DNA of 64,000 nucleotides from Bacteroidota bacterium (GTDB lineage: Bacteria > Bacteroidota > Bacteroidia > Bacteroidales > F082): positions 62,001 to 126,000 of the forward strand of contig JAHLLA010000007.1 in assembly GCA_020444415.1 (NCBI GenBank), written 5' to 3'. A model generated the notes under the pieces. It searched no databases and was not told the DNA's origin. It saw only the letters and a list, made by a program, of their open reading frames with translations. How positions within the stretch are numbered: the stretch's first letter is position 1; each line of letters begins with the position of its first letter. This document shows, piece after piece, positions 53,889 to 62,953 of the stretch. The position numbers and the translations under genes are program-made.

Positions 53889-55061
53889 ATGATATTAAAA
53901 GTTAACAAACTGAATTTTTTTTTAATGCTTATCATTTGGATAGCCCTTGGTGCATGTATCGAAAAATTCAATCCTAATATAATGAGAGAAGGTAAAACTT
54001 ATCTGGTTGTTGATGGTTCTATTTCCAATAAAGGAGGTCCTTATGAAGTCAAGCTATCAGTTTCATCGCCAATACAATCTCCTGAATTTATTCCTTATCC
54101 TAATGCGCGGCTCACAATAATTGAAGAGAATGGTTTATCTGAAACACTCACAGAAACGGCTCCGGGCATATACACAACTTCAGAAAATGGCATGCAGGGT
54201 ATTATTGGAAGGAAATACAAACTTATCATTAACACACCTGATGAGAAAGAATATGAGTCAGCTTACCAGTTGCTTCGCGAGCCTGTTGAAATTGAAAGGG
54301 TTTATGCGGAATCAAGAATTATTCAAACCGAAAATGACTATTATCCCGATTATGGTGTTCAATTCTACGTAGATACTGAATTAGCGGAATCAGATACTAA
54401 TTATCTATTGTGGCAATTGTATGGCACCTATAAATATCAAACTGATTTTTTAATCAGGTTTATTTATGATAACCACCAGCTTGATGTTTTTCCCAGGTCT
54501 GATTCACTCCAAACATGTTATGGAAAAGACAATATATCAAGTCTTTTTACAATGGATACCGAGGGTTTAGTACCTCCCCGGATTGATAGATTTCCGCTTA
54601 ATTTTGTGAATACAACAACACGAAAATTGTCAATGCGGTACAGTTTGCTTGCTAAGCAAATGACCTTGAATAAAGAATCGTTCATGTTCTATAGTGAACT
54701 GAAAGATATTGTTGGTCAGCACGGATCCCTTTATTCGCAACAGCCTTATCAACTCAGGGGAAATGTTTTCAACAAAGCAAACCCTGATGAAGTAGTGCTA
54801 GGATATTTTCTGGTTTGTGGAGAAGCTGAACAGCGGGTATTTATTGATCGTCCGGCCGATCTATTATTTCATTATGATATTTGTACCTTAAACGAAGCTG
54901 ATTATTGGGCGTATGCCGAATTATATTTATCTGTCCCGGCATTATGGCCATTATATGTAACTACTGACGGAAATCAAGGACGTGCGGTGCCAAATCAGGA
55001 TTGTGTCGACTGCAGACGGATGGGAGGAACTGTTGTAAAACCTGATTATTGGGAAGATTAA
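53889..55061 (+). CDS. DUF4249 lipoprotein, copy 2
   Basis: The 390-residue lipoprotein (C22, ALGAC) aligns over its whole length with the preceding gene: YLVVDGSISNKGGPYEVKLS, IIQTENDYYPDYGVQFYVDT, QQPYQLRGNVFNKANPDEV and CVDCRRMGGTVVKPDYWED. The pair is a tandem duplication that has since diverged. The start is the ATG at 53889; a TTG 6 bp earlier is less likely. Its stop codon directly abuts the ATG of the MG2-type gene, so the order receptor, DUF4249, DUF4249, MG2 is one transcript. Confidence 0.88.
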   Translation: MILKVNKLNFFLMLIIWIALGACIEKFNPNIMREGKTYLVVDGSISNKGGPYEVKLSVSSPIQSPEFIPYPNARLTIIEENGLSETLTETAPGIYTTSENGMQGIIGRKYKLIINTPDEKEYESAYQLLREPVEIERVYAESRIIQTENDYYPDYGVQFYVDTELAESDTNYLLWQLYGTYKYQTDFLIRFIYDNHQLDVFPRSDSLQTCYGKDNISSLFTMDTEGLVPPRIDRFPLNFVNTTTRKLSMRYSLLAKQMTLNKESFMFYSELKDIVGQHGSLYSQQPYQLRGNVFNKANPDEVVLGYFLVCGEAEQRVFIDRPADLLFHYDICTLNEADYWAYAELYLSVPALWPLYVTTDGNQGRAVPNQDCVDCRRMGGTVVKPDYWED

Positions 55062-57392
55062 ATGAAAACACGAGCTAATTATATAATGAAAATTTTATCC
55101 GCGGTAGGCTTGATATTGATCACTGCTTCTTTTTTGGTGGGACAAGGTAATATTCCACTTCAATCAAAAGTTGAAGAGCAGGTTGTTTTTAATACTGACC
55201 GAGAAATTTACCTGCCGGGAGAAATTATTTGGTTTGATGCTGATTACCTAATCAATGGCGAAAAATCGAATGAAGAATTGAGTAAGATTTTGTACGTTGA
55301 GTTATTTAGTTTTACTGGAAAATCTTTGGTAAAAGGAAAATTTGAAATTAACGATGAAAAAGCCAGCGGTAACCTGACCATTCCCTTTAGTATCCAAACC
55401 GGTTATTATTTGTTAAGGGCATATACGCAATATCAGCGTAATTTGGATCCAGTTTTTATAACGAACAAAGTGATAAGCATTATCAACCCGATAATACCAC
55501 TTTCAAAACCGGCTTTGAAAAAAGATACTCTAGTCAGGGCTTTTTTTATGGGTAATAGGAATGGGACGCAGTCAGCTTTCGGATTGTATTTTTCACCACA
55601 AATGGCGAAGAGTTTTAAGAAGACCATTATAATAGGTTCAAATATTGAATCTCAAATTCCGGTACAATGGCTCACGAACGGGATGGGATTTTTTGATATG
55701 TCGTTTGAGAGGCAGTCTAATTATCATTTTATTGGTGTAGCTGATAATGGTGATACAATTGTCAGAAGTTTAAGATTTGTCTGGCCTGAAATTGAGATTA
55801 GCATCAGGGATGATCAGATTTTAACCAAGATTGGACTAAAATTTAGTAATCAAAGTCCTGAATTTAAAGATGGAGAATATATATTGTCATTATATTCGCC
55901 GACCAAGCAAAAAATTATCGAAACTAAAATAAATATTTCTGATCAAAAATGTTTACTTCAGTGGCCCGGACGAATTTTCCATTCTGGTATAAACTACCTG
56001 ATAATGAAAAGTATTGACGGAGATATTTTGTTTTCTAAGGCCGTTTATCAATTTCCGGAAGAACCGTTTCATTTACCTATCACAACTGATAAAGAAATCT
56101 ACGAAACCAGGGAAAAGGTAAGTGTAGAAATTGAAACTGATCAATTGCCCGTTGTATTTGGTGAAAACTATACAATTTCTGTAGTCAAAAGTGGAACTGC
56201 AACCACGTATCCCCAAGTACCAGTCTATGTGGTAACTAACCCTCAATTGCTTGCATCCTGGTTACAAAACCTAAGCACTTATCCTGCTTCTCTTGTTATG
56301 CAAGTCGACTTATTAATGGCTATTTATACAGAGTGGCTAAATGTTGAGAAAAACCAAATTGCTAACATGTCTGAAGAAACCATTCGGTGGCTTCCTGAAA
56401 TAAGAGGTGTTACCATTCGTGGAGTTGTTAGAGAAACTGGGTCCGGAAATACAGTACCGGGTATTGACGTTATGCTTTCGGTATTGGGATCCGAGCCACA
56501 ATTGCAGATTTTTCGTACTGATAAAAATGGTGAATTTTTGTTTGCGGTGAATCACATCAGCGATTTAACCAATGTTTATTTAACACTTAAGAGTAGTCGT
56601 GAAAATGAATTGGAAATTTTAATCGAAAGTGATTTTATGAACGAATATCCTTTATTTACTGAACCAGATTTTGTTATTGATACCAATATGCGCGAAATGT
56701 TGACAGATATGTATATCAACGCACAGGTTTCGGGGAGAGTAATTCACGAAGATACACTTACGGAAGTTGTAGAAAATGTTTTTCGCTTTGAACCGGATGA
56801 AACCGTTTTTTTAAATGATTTTGTTGCCATGCAGTCTTTTGAATCGGTTATAAATGAGATAGTCCCTAATATTAAAATTCGAAAGAGATCGCAACATTAT
56901 TATTTTAAAATTTACGATGATATTACCGGTGTTTATTACGAGGATCCTTTGGTTTTGATTGATAATCTCCCTATTTATAATATCGATGAATTGTTATCCA
57001 TTCATCCTTCGTTAATAGAAAAAATTGAGTTGATCAATCATACATATATTTACGGCGATTACATTATGAGAGGAATGGTTGCTATTTATACTTCAACAGA
57101 TAATTTCGGAAATATCACCCTTCCAGATTCATTTACATCACTCGAATTTCAAGCGATTTCTCAAGCATTAGCTTTTACACCTTCCAACTATCAAACTAAA
57201 GAACAAAAAGTAAGCCGTACACCTGATTTCAGGAATGTATTGTATTGGAATCCCAATTTTCATCTTACTGACATGAATAATAAACTTTCCTTCTATACTT
57301 CTGACCATGCTTCAAATTATGAAATAGTAATAAAAGCGACCTCAGCAAATGGAAAAGTCATTATTGGTAGAAAGGAATTTAAAGTTGAATAA
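55062..57392 (+). CDS. MG2-domain-like outer-membrane-associated protein with plug-like C-terminus
   Basis: The 776-residue protein has a signal peptide (about 9-28), then an MG2-like macroglobulin module (about 35-140, VFNTDREIYLPGEIIWFDAD and TGYYLLRAYTQY), further Ig-like modules, a carboxypeptidase-regulatory-like module (about 447-530, RGVVRETGSGNTVPGIDVML) and a C-terminal region resembling a TonB-receptor plug (about 610-690, DDITGVYYEDPLVLIDNLPI) without a barrel. Proteins of this layout are frequent next to DUF4249 genes; the function is unknown. The lack of a thioester motif separates it from true alpha-macroglobulins. Confidence 0.82.
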   Translation: MKTRANYIMKILSAVGLILITASFLVGQGNIPLQSKVEEQVVFNTDREIYLPGEIIWFDADYLINGEKSNEELSKILYVELFSFTGKSLVKGKFEINDEKASGNLTIPFSIQTGYYLLRAYTQYQRNLDPVFITNKVISIINPIIPLSKPALKKDTLVRAFFMGNRNGTQSAFGLYFSPQMAKSFKKTIIIGSNIESQIPVQWLTNGMGFFDMSFERQSNYHFIGVADNGDTIVRSLRFVWPEIEISIRDDQILTKIGLKFSNQSPEFKDGEYILSLYSPTKQKIIETKINISDQKCLLQWPGRIFHSGINYLIMKSIDGDILFSKAVYQFPEEPFHLPITTDKEIYETREKVSVEIETDQLPVVFGENYTISVVKSGTATTYPQVPVYVVTNPQLLASWLQNLSTYPASLVMQVDLLMAIYTEWLNVEKNQIANMSEETIRWLPEIRGVTIRGVVRETGSGNTVPGIDVMLSVLGSEPQLQIFRTDKNGEFLFAVNHISDLTNVYLTLKSSRENELEILIESDFMNEYPLFTEPDFVIDTNMREMLTDMYINAQVSGRVIHEDTLTEVVENVFRFEPDETVFLNDFVAMQSFESVINEIVPNIKIRKRSQHYYFKIYDDITGVYYEDPLVLIDNLPIYNIDELLSIHPSLIEKIELINHTYIYGDYIMRGMVAIYTSTDNFGNITLPDSFTSLEFQAISQALAFTPSNYQTKEQKVSRTPDFRNVLYWNPNFHLTDMNNKLSFYTSDHASNYEIVIKATSANGKVIIGRKEFKVE

Positions 57393-57462
57393 ATTTAACT
57401 ACATTTAATTAACATAAAAAAGCTTAATTTATAGCTTGATTTTAATGTTAAAAAGTCTCATT

Positions 57463-58293
57463 ATGAAATGGCAAATTTTGTTTCTATCTCTGTTGTTTAT
57501 TTTCTCTAACGGTATACATGCACAACATTTTGAAGAGGTTTGGTCGACTAAAAAAGAGTTCAAAACACCAGAATCAGTTTTGTATAATCCATCATTAAAT
57601 GTTATTTATGTTTCAAACATCAACGGTAAACCAACGGATAAAGATGGAAATGGATTTATCTCATTAATGGATACAACTGGGGCAATCAAAGAATTAGAGT
57701 GGATAACCGGATTTGATGCGCCCAAAGGAATGGCCGTCTTGAACGATACATTGATGGTAACCGATATCGACAAAATTCATGTCATAAGCATTAGCCAGGC
57801 CAAAATCATACAAACCATTAAAGTGGAAGGAGCCAGTTTTCTGAATGATATTGTGTTAATGGATGATGGCACGACATTTATTACGGATATGGTGGAAGAA
57901 AATATAATTATGATTAAAGATGGAAAGGCAGTGGTGTGGTTAACAGACGTTCTTCTCGTTAAACCTAACGGTTTGGCTTTGATGAAGAACAACTCTGTTG
58001 CCGTTGGTGTAAAAAACGGCATATTAAAAGTGGATACTGAAACTAAAGCAGTTAAATCATTCATTGAAGAAACAGGGCCGGTTGATGGAATAATCTATTT
58101 AGGTGGTAATAAATTTCTTATATCTGACTGGGCAGGCCGAATTACATGGGTGAGTCCATCTGAAAAAATAGTTTTAAGTAATTCAACTGAAAGCAATATA
58201 CAGGCTGCCGACTTAGGTTATTTGATAGATAAAAAATGGGTGCTGACACCTACTTTTTTCGATAATCGGGTGATTGCTTCTCAACTTCCTTAA
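57463..58293 (+). CDS. secreted SMP-30/NHL-like beta-propeller protein
   Basis: The 276-residue protein has a signal peptide (MKWQILFLSLLFIFSNGIHA) and a six-bladed beta-propeller pattern, with blade motifs such as PESVLYNPSLNVIYVSNING, GFDAPKGMAVLNDTLMVTD, PNGLALMKNNSVAVG and DGIIYLGGNKFLISDWAGR. This resembles SMP-30/gluconolactonase-like proteins; a catalytic lactonase residue set cannot be confirmed. The ATG at 57463 starts the signal peptide and is preferred over a TTG at 57436. It may be a periplasmic binding or lactone-cleaving protein. Confidence 0.82.
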   Translation: MKWQILFLSLLFIFSNGIHAQHFEEVWSTKKEFKTPESVLYNPSLNVIYVSNINGKPTDKDGNGFISLMDTTGAIKELEWITGFDAPKGMAVLNDTLMVTDIDKIHVISISQAKIIQTIKVEGASFLNDIVLMDDGTTFITDMVEENIIMIKDGKAVVWLTDVLLVKPNGLALMKNNSVAVGVKNGILKVDTETKAVKSFIEETGPVDGIIYLGGNKFLISDWAGRITWVSPSEKIVLSNSTESNIQAADLGYLIDKKWVLTPTFFDNRVIASQLP

Positions 58294-58334
58294 GTTTTTT
58301 TTTAGATATTATGGGCTTGACACGTAATGATTTA

Positions 58335-58342
58335 TATCTTTG
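58335..58342 (+). promoter_or_regulatory. -7 box TATCTTTG before T9SS cargo gene
   Basis: The box matches TAnnTTTG and ends 42 bp before the ATG at 58385. A TTGACA upstream has a spacing of only 15 bp. Confidence 0.4.
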
Positions 58343-58384
58343 GCGAACTATTATCTATAATAAATCTAAATAAAAATTAGTATT

Positions 58385-59170
58385 ATGAAAAAAATCTACT
58401 CTCTTATGTCAATCCTCAGTGTACCAGCTATCCTTTTATTTTATAGCTTTCATACCGGTAGTCCGGGAGCGAAAACTGGATCGCCGATTGACAATGCAAA
58501 CTGCACACAATGCCATGCCGGTGCCACAAATCCTATTGATAACTGGATTACATCTGATATTCCGAATGAGGGATTTACACCCGGGCAAACCTACGTAATT
58601 ACATTGACTGGAACTGATCCGGCTGCTGTCAGAATGGGATTTGAATTAACCGCAGAAAGCGGAGATGAAAAAATAGGTTCATTTGAACTACTCGAGCCGG
58701 AAAGAACGCAATTAAGAGCTTCATCTAATTCTGTTACACATACTGATCAGGGAATAGATCCCGTTGGTGACGAAAATACATGGACAGTTAATTGGACCGC
58801 TCCGGAGGATAGCCCTGCTGAGGTTACATTTTACGCTGCTGTAAATGCTGCCAATGGTAATGGTCAAAATACCGGAGATAAGATTTATCTTACTTCTCAA
58901 TCTTATTCTCAGTTTTTTGTTGGTATTGCTGATAATTTATTGGAAGAGCAGGTGAATGTTTATCCAAACCCTGCAACATCCTATGTAAATATAAATATGC
59001 CTGCGAACTCTGAATTGAGAGTTATCAATATGAATGGTCAGGTAGTTTCTTATGTGCAAAATACATCGCACGTTGAAAGGGTTGATTTATCAAGTCATTC
59101 AAGTGGGGTGTACTTTGTTCAGGTTTCCAATAATTCTGATGTGGCAACAATCAAACTCCTGAGGAATTAA
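58385..59170 (+). CDS. choice-of-anchor V domain protein with heme site and T9SS type A tail
   Basis: The 261-residue protein has a signal segment (1-25), a CTQCH c-type heme motif near residue 39 in SPIDNANCTQCHAG, a Reelin/anchor V-like beta domain (about 50-180, FTPGQTYVITLTGTDPAAVRMGFEL) and a T9SS type A sorting domain (about 185-261, VYPNPATSYVNINMP to SGVYFVQVSNN). Such proteins are found on the surface of Bacteroidota; the heme may have a redox role. It has its own promoter box and a terminator after it. Confidence 0.87.
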   Translation: MKKIYSLMSILSVPAILLFYSFHTGSPGAKTGSPIDNANCTQCHAGATNPIDNWITSDIPNEGFTPGQTYVITLTGTDPAAVRMGFELTAESGDEKIGSFELLEPERTQLRASSNSVTHTDQGIDPVGDENTWTVNWTAPEDSPAEVTFYAAVNAANGNGQNTGDKIYLTSQSYSQFFVGIADNLLEEQVNVYPNPATSYVNINMPANSELRVINMNGQVVSYVQNTSHVERVDLSSHSSGVYFVQVSNNSDVATIKLLRN

Positions 59171-59192
59171 GGAATTAAATCCGAAAAGAATT

Positions 59193-59233
59193 AAAGTCCG
59201 CTTTCTGAGTTTTGCAGGGAGCGGATTTTTTTT
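59193..59233 (+). terminator. terminator after T9SS cargo gene
   Basis: The stem AAAGTCCGCT/AGCGGATTTT (with a G-U pair), 17-nt loop and T-run lie 22 bp after the stop codon. The T-run touches the -7 box of the next gene. Confidence 0.75.
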
Positions 59234-59240
59234 AACTTTG
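59233..59240 (+). promoter_or_regulatory. -7 box TAACTTTG before zinc-ribbon gene
   Basis: The box matches TAnnTTTG and ends 17 bp before the ATG at 59258, immediately after the preceding terminator. Confidence 0.5.
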
Positions 59241-59257
59241 AGCAAAAACGCGACTCA

Positions 59258-59611
59258 ATGGACCATAATTGCCTTGAATGCGGAACCCGATTAATGGGCA
59301 GGGTTGATAAGAAATTTTGCTCTGATCAATGCAGGAATACATATAACAATCGTCTTAATAAAGATGAATCGGCCTATATGCGCAATGTTAACCGCATTTT
59401 GCGAAAAAACAGGCGTATTTTAAAAGCGCTGACCCCGGATGGAAAAGCCAAAGTGAAGAAACAAACCCTTGTCTCCAAAGGCTTTAACTTCAAGTATTTT
59501 ACCAATGTCTATAAAACAAAAGAAGGAAAGGTATACTATTTCTGTTTTGAACATGGATACCTTCCCCTCGATAAAGATTTCTTTGCATTGGTGGTGAACA
59601 AGGAAATATGA
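59258..59611 (+). CDS. small zinc-ribbon protein
   Basis: The 117-residue protein starts with CLECGTRLMGRVDKKFCSDQC, a four-Cys zinc knuckle (C5, C8, C21, C25), followed by a basic helical stretch (about 28-65) rich in Arg, Lys and Asn and a beta-rich end with FNFKYFTNVYKTKEGKVYYF. Such proteins are widespread in Bacteroidota without a known function; nucleic acid binding is plausible. Its own promoter box is visible upstream. Confidence 0.82.
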   Translation: MDHNCLECGTRLMGRVDKKFCSDQCRNTYNNRLNKDESAYMRNVNRILRKNRRILKALTPDGKAKVKKQTLVSKGFNFKYFTNVYKTKEGKVYYFCFEHGYLPLDKDFFALVVNKEI

Positions 59612-59620
59612 ACTTCCTGT

Positions 59621-60172
59621 TTACACAATAAGCCTTTCCTTAAATGGCAAAAAAGTCATGAAATCAGCATGATGCACAATGTATGCTTCCGTGGTTCTTT
59701 TAACCATATTTCCTTCCCCCGCGTGGGTGGCAATAATATGGCAAACCTCGGCCGGAACGCCTGCTTCTTCAGCCAAGCTGACCCCTGAAAAAGGATGCCT
59801 TAGATATTTTCCATAGGTACCTTGTATGGCTTTACCATTCTCATCCAGTACATATTCCAGCAATTTGGCCACGTCGGCGAGGATAGCTCCCGCGATCAAC
59901 ACATCCATATTAACCGGCAGTTCGCCATGGTACATTTCGTTTATTTTATTGCCCGCATCCCTTGCAATATGCACCACCGATCTTTTATGGTCCATGAAAG
60001 TAACTTTCAAATCAGGTCCGCAAAGCAAAGTGAATGGAATACGATTCAAGTCTTCGGGAGTTAAAACACTTCTTTCCAACGCCAATTCCCACGTTCGGGC
60101 AGTTTGCTCACGTAATTCTTTATTTTCTATCCATTCCAGTTCAGGCCATAGTGATAATACTTCTTGTGTCAT
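59621..60172 (-). CDS. HD domain phosphohydrolase-like protein
   Basis: The 183-residue protein has the HD-superfamily pattern: HKRSVVHIAR near 62, AGAILADVAKLLEY (here AD rather than HD) near 92, HPFSGVSLAEEAG near 126 and CHIIATHAGEG near 143. The canonical His-Asp pair at the second motif appears as LAD, so the active site may be altered or differently aligned. It may hydrolyse a nucleotide or similar compound. It lies 11 bp after the dehydrogenase gene on the same strand and is probably co-transcribed with it. Confidence 0.78.
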   Translation of the reverse strand: MTQEVLSLWPELEWIENKELREQTARTWELALERSVLTPEDLNRIPFTLLCGPDLKVTFMDHKRSVVHIARDAGNKINEMYHGELPVNMDVLIAGAILADVAKLLEYVLDENGKAIQGTYGKYLRHPFSGVSLAEEAGVPAEVCHIIATHAGEGNMVKRTTEAYIVHHADFMTFLPFKERLIV

Positions 60173-60183
60173 AGCAGTTACAT

Positions 60184-61380
60184 TTAAAGTTTGGCAATGA
60201 TGGCATCCGCCATTTGTTGGGTTGATGCAGCTCCTTTTTCTACTACATCTGCCTGTCCACGCATTTTCATCATGTCGTATGTGCGTACTTTGCCTTCACT
60301 TACCACTTCGGCAACTGCCTTTCTGATTTTGGCTGCCATGTCATTTTCCTTGATAAAATCCAGCATCATACAAGCAGATTCAACCATGGCGATTGGATTT
60401 ACGATGGATGTTTCATAATCGGCATATTTAGGTGCCGAACCATGTGTGGGTTCAAAAACACCAATTTCTGTTTCGGGATTAAATTGTGCTGAACAGGCGA
60501 ATCCCAATCCGCCGATAAGCCCTGCAAAACCGTCAGATACGATATCGCCAAACATATTCCCGGCAACGATCACACCATAATCTTCAGGGTTTTTTGTGAG
60601 CCACATCATTTGCGCATCGATATTGGTATTCCATAATTGGATGCCCGGGTATTCATTTTTTTGCATTTCCAGCGCCCGTTTGTACATCATACCTGAGGTT
60701 TCACGAATGACATTGGGTTTTTCGCAAACTGTTACCGATTTGTAACCATAATTTTTCGCATGTTCGAAAGCGGCACGCAAGATTCTTTCTGTGGCTTTTT
60801 TTGTAAATATCCGGGTAGAAATAGAGATTTCTTCTTTGGGTGTACTACCAAAATTCTTTTTGAATTTAGGATGGGTCATTAATGCATCATACACTTGTGT
60901 GGGCGGATTGGTCCACTCAACACCTCCGTAAAGGCCTTCCGTATTCTGGCGGAAAATAACCACATCTACAAGTGGTTCTTCAATGGCATCACCAACACCC
61001 CTGCGGATGAAATTTAAAGGGTTTCCTTTGTATGTATGGCATGGCCGCATGCAGATATCCAGTCCGAATAATTGCCTGAGCCCAACAATGGGCGACGAAT
61101 AAACAAGCCCTTTTTCTTTCAGTTCAGGAGCCAGTTCCTCAAAAGCTTCGTCTTTGGGTTTGGAAGTGATGGCGCCAAAAAGACCTATTTTATGTTTCTT
61201 TAGTAACTCAATGGTTCTGTCAGGTAAGGGGTTGCCTTCACTTTTCCAGAATTCCCACCCGATGTCGCCTTCCACATATTCAGCATCAAATCCTGCTGCA
61301 TCCAATACTCTGATGGTTTCGTCCAATACTGCTTTTCCGATGCCGTCACCGGGTAAAGCCACAATAGTTCTTTTTGCCAT
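60184..61380 (-). CDS. isocitrate/isopropylmalate dehydrogenase family protein
   Basis: The 398-residue protein has the family features ALPGDGIGKAVLDE (start), FRQNTEGLYGGVEW, NVIRETSGMMYKRA, NMFGDIVSDGFAGLIGGLG and FEPTHGSAPKYA. These are the substrate and NAD(P)-binding motifs of beta-decarboxylating dehydrogenases. It is likely an NAD-dependent isocitrate dehydrogenase or relative; the sequence does not decide between isocitrate and isopropylmalate. Taken with the aconitase-type fusion at 45821 it could give the oxidative branch of the citrate cycle. It is co-oriented with the HD gene. Confidence 0.92.
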   Translation of the reverse strand: MAKRTIVALPGDGIGKAVLDETIRVLDAAGFDAEYVEGDIGWEFWKSEGNPLPDRTIELLKKHKIGLFGAITSKPKDEAFEELAPELKEKGLVYSSPIVGLRQLFGLDICMRPCHTYKGNPLNFIRRGVGDAIEEPLVDVVIFRQNTEGLYGGVEWTNPPTQVYDALMTHPKFKKNFGSTPKEEISISTRIFTKKATERILRAAFEHAKNYGYKSVTVCEKPNVIRETSGMMYKRALEMQKNEYPGIQLWNTNIDAQMMWLTKNPEDYGVIVAGNMFGDIVSDGFAGLIGGLGFACSAQFNPETEIGVFEPTHGSAPKYADYETSIVNPIAMVESACMMLDFIKENDMAAKIRKAVAEVVSEGKVRTYDMMKMRGQADVVEKGAASTQQMADAIIAKL

Positions 61381-61500
61381 AATCTAATTTATTGTCAGGT
61401 TAAAATGTATCGAACAAATATACAAACCCCTGTCATAGAACAGTATGATTTTTAATAATTTTGAATTAAACTCAATAAGAAATTACTTCACCATTCTTTG

Positions 61501-61508
61501 TACTTTTG
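61501..61508 (+). promoter_or_regulatory. -7 box TACTTTTG, 5 bp before cca start
   Basis: The box matches TAnnTTTG and ends just 5 bp before the ATG at 61514. If it is used, the mRNA would be leaderless or almost so. Confidence 0.5.
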
Positions 61509-61513
61509 CCCCG

Positions 61514-62953
61514 ATGGAAAATTTAGCTGACAAATTACGACATGAAATCTTTGCATTGGTCTCTGAAGTAGGCAGGGAAACCAATACCAAAGTATTTGTA
61601 ATTGGCGGTTATGTGAGGGACCTGATTCTTGAAAGAACTTCAAAAGATGTTGATTTCGTGGTACTGGGAAGTGGTATTGCCTTTGCACGAAAACTTGCTT
61701 CAAAAATGGAATCGGGTGTGCAGGCTAAATATTTTAAGAACTTTGGCACAGCCATGGTGCGAAAAGGGGAGTGGGAGTTGGAATTCGTTGGTGCCAGAAA
61801 AGAATCATACCGCAGGGATTCTAGGAAACCGATTGTTGAGAATGGTACACTTGATGACGACCAAAAACGCAGAGATTTCACTATTAATGCTCTTTCCATA
61901 AGTTTACAAAAAAAAGATTACGGGAAATTGATCGATCCTTTTAATGGATTGGAGGACCTGAAAAATAAAGTGATCAAAACCCCACTTGATCCTGACATTA
62001 CATTTTCAGACGACCCGTTGAGGATGATGCGTGCCATCCGCTTTTCAACACAATTGGATTTTACAATTGAAAAAAATACCTATGAAGCCATCGTCAGGAA
62101 TAAGAACCGAATAACCATCGTTTCGAAGGAACGTGTGCTGGATGAACTGAACCTGATTGTGATGTCAAAAAAACCATCGATGGGTTTTAAATTATTGGAA
62201 GAAACAGGCTTGTTAAAGATCATCTTTCCGCAATTTGTCGAATTGAAAGGCGTTGAAGTGATCAATAAAAATGCACACAAGGATAATTTTTACCACACTT
62301 TGCAGGTGTTGGATAACCTGGCAGAGAAATCTGATAATCTCTGGTTGCGGTGGAGTGCCTTGTTGCATGACATTGCCAAACCCGTTACCAAAAGGTACGA
62401 CCCACAGGTGGGCTGGACTTTTCACGGGCATGAGTTCATCGGTGCCAAAATGGTGCCCCGTATTTTCAAATTTCTGAAATTACCGATGAACGACAGAATG
62501 AAATATGTGCAAAAAATGGTGATGTTGCATTTGAGACCTATCGTGCTTTCTGAAGATCATATTACAGATTCGGCAGTCAGGCGATTGCTATTTGAAGCGG
62601 GTAATGATATTGACGACCTGATGCAATTATGCGAAGCCGATATTACTTCAAAAAATGATGCGAAAGTAAAAAGATATCTGCGGAACTTCGAACTGGTTCG
62701 TGAGAAACTGAAAGAGGTGGAAGAGAAGGACAGGCTCCGGAACTGGCAGCCACCCGTGAGTGGGGAAATCATCATGGAAACATTTGATTTAAAACCCTCA
62801 AAAGTAGTTGGTGATCTGAAAACTGCCATCAGGGAAGCCATCCTGGATGGCGATATTCAGAATAATTTCGAAGAAGCCTATAAATTCCTGGTCGAAATAG
62901 CCACAAAAAAAGGTATGACAGTGAAGAAGTATGTCAAAAATCAGGAATTATAA
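61514..62953 (+). CDS. cca: CCA tRNA nucleotidyltransferase with HD domain
   Basis: The 479-residue protein adds or repairs the 3' CCA of tRNAs. It has the polymerase-beta-type head [26 protein letters not shown] (about 22-47, catalytic DVD), the RRDFTINAL motif, an RNA-binding helical region with [17 protein letters not shown], and a C-terminal HD domain ([20 protein letters not shown]). Both tRNAs in this window lack encoded CCA. The ATG at 61514 ([16 protein letters not shown]) is supported by the promoter box; an upstream in-frame start would lie before it. It overlaps miaA by 23 bp. Confidence 0.95.
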   Translation: MENLADKLRHEIFALVSEVGRETNTKVFVIGGYVRDLILERTSKDVDFVVLGSGIAFARKLASKMESGVQAKYFKNFGTAMVRKGEWELEFVGARKESYRRDSRKPIVENGTLDDDQKRRDFTINALSISLQKKDYGKLIDPFNGLEDLKNKVIKTPLDPDITFSDDPLRMMRAIRFSTQLDFTIEKNTYEAIVRNKNRITIVSKERVLDELNLIVMSKKPSMGFKLLEETGLLKIIFPQFVELKGVEVINKNAHKDNFYHTLQVLDNLAEKSDNLWLRWSALLHDIAKPVTKRYDPQVGWTFHGHEFIGAKMVPRIFKFLKLPMNDRMKYVQKMVMLHLRPIVLSEDHITDSAVRRLLFEAGNDIDDLMQLCEADITSKNDAKVKRYLRNFELVREKLKEVEEKDRLRNWQPPVSGEIIMETFDLKPSKVVGDLKTAIREAILDGDIQNNFEEAYKFLVEIATKKGMTVKKYVKNQEL

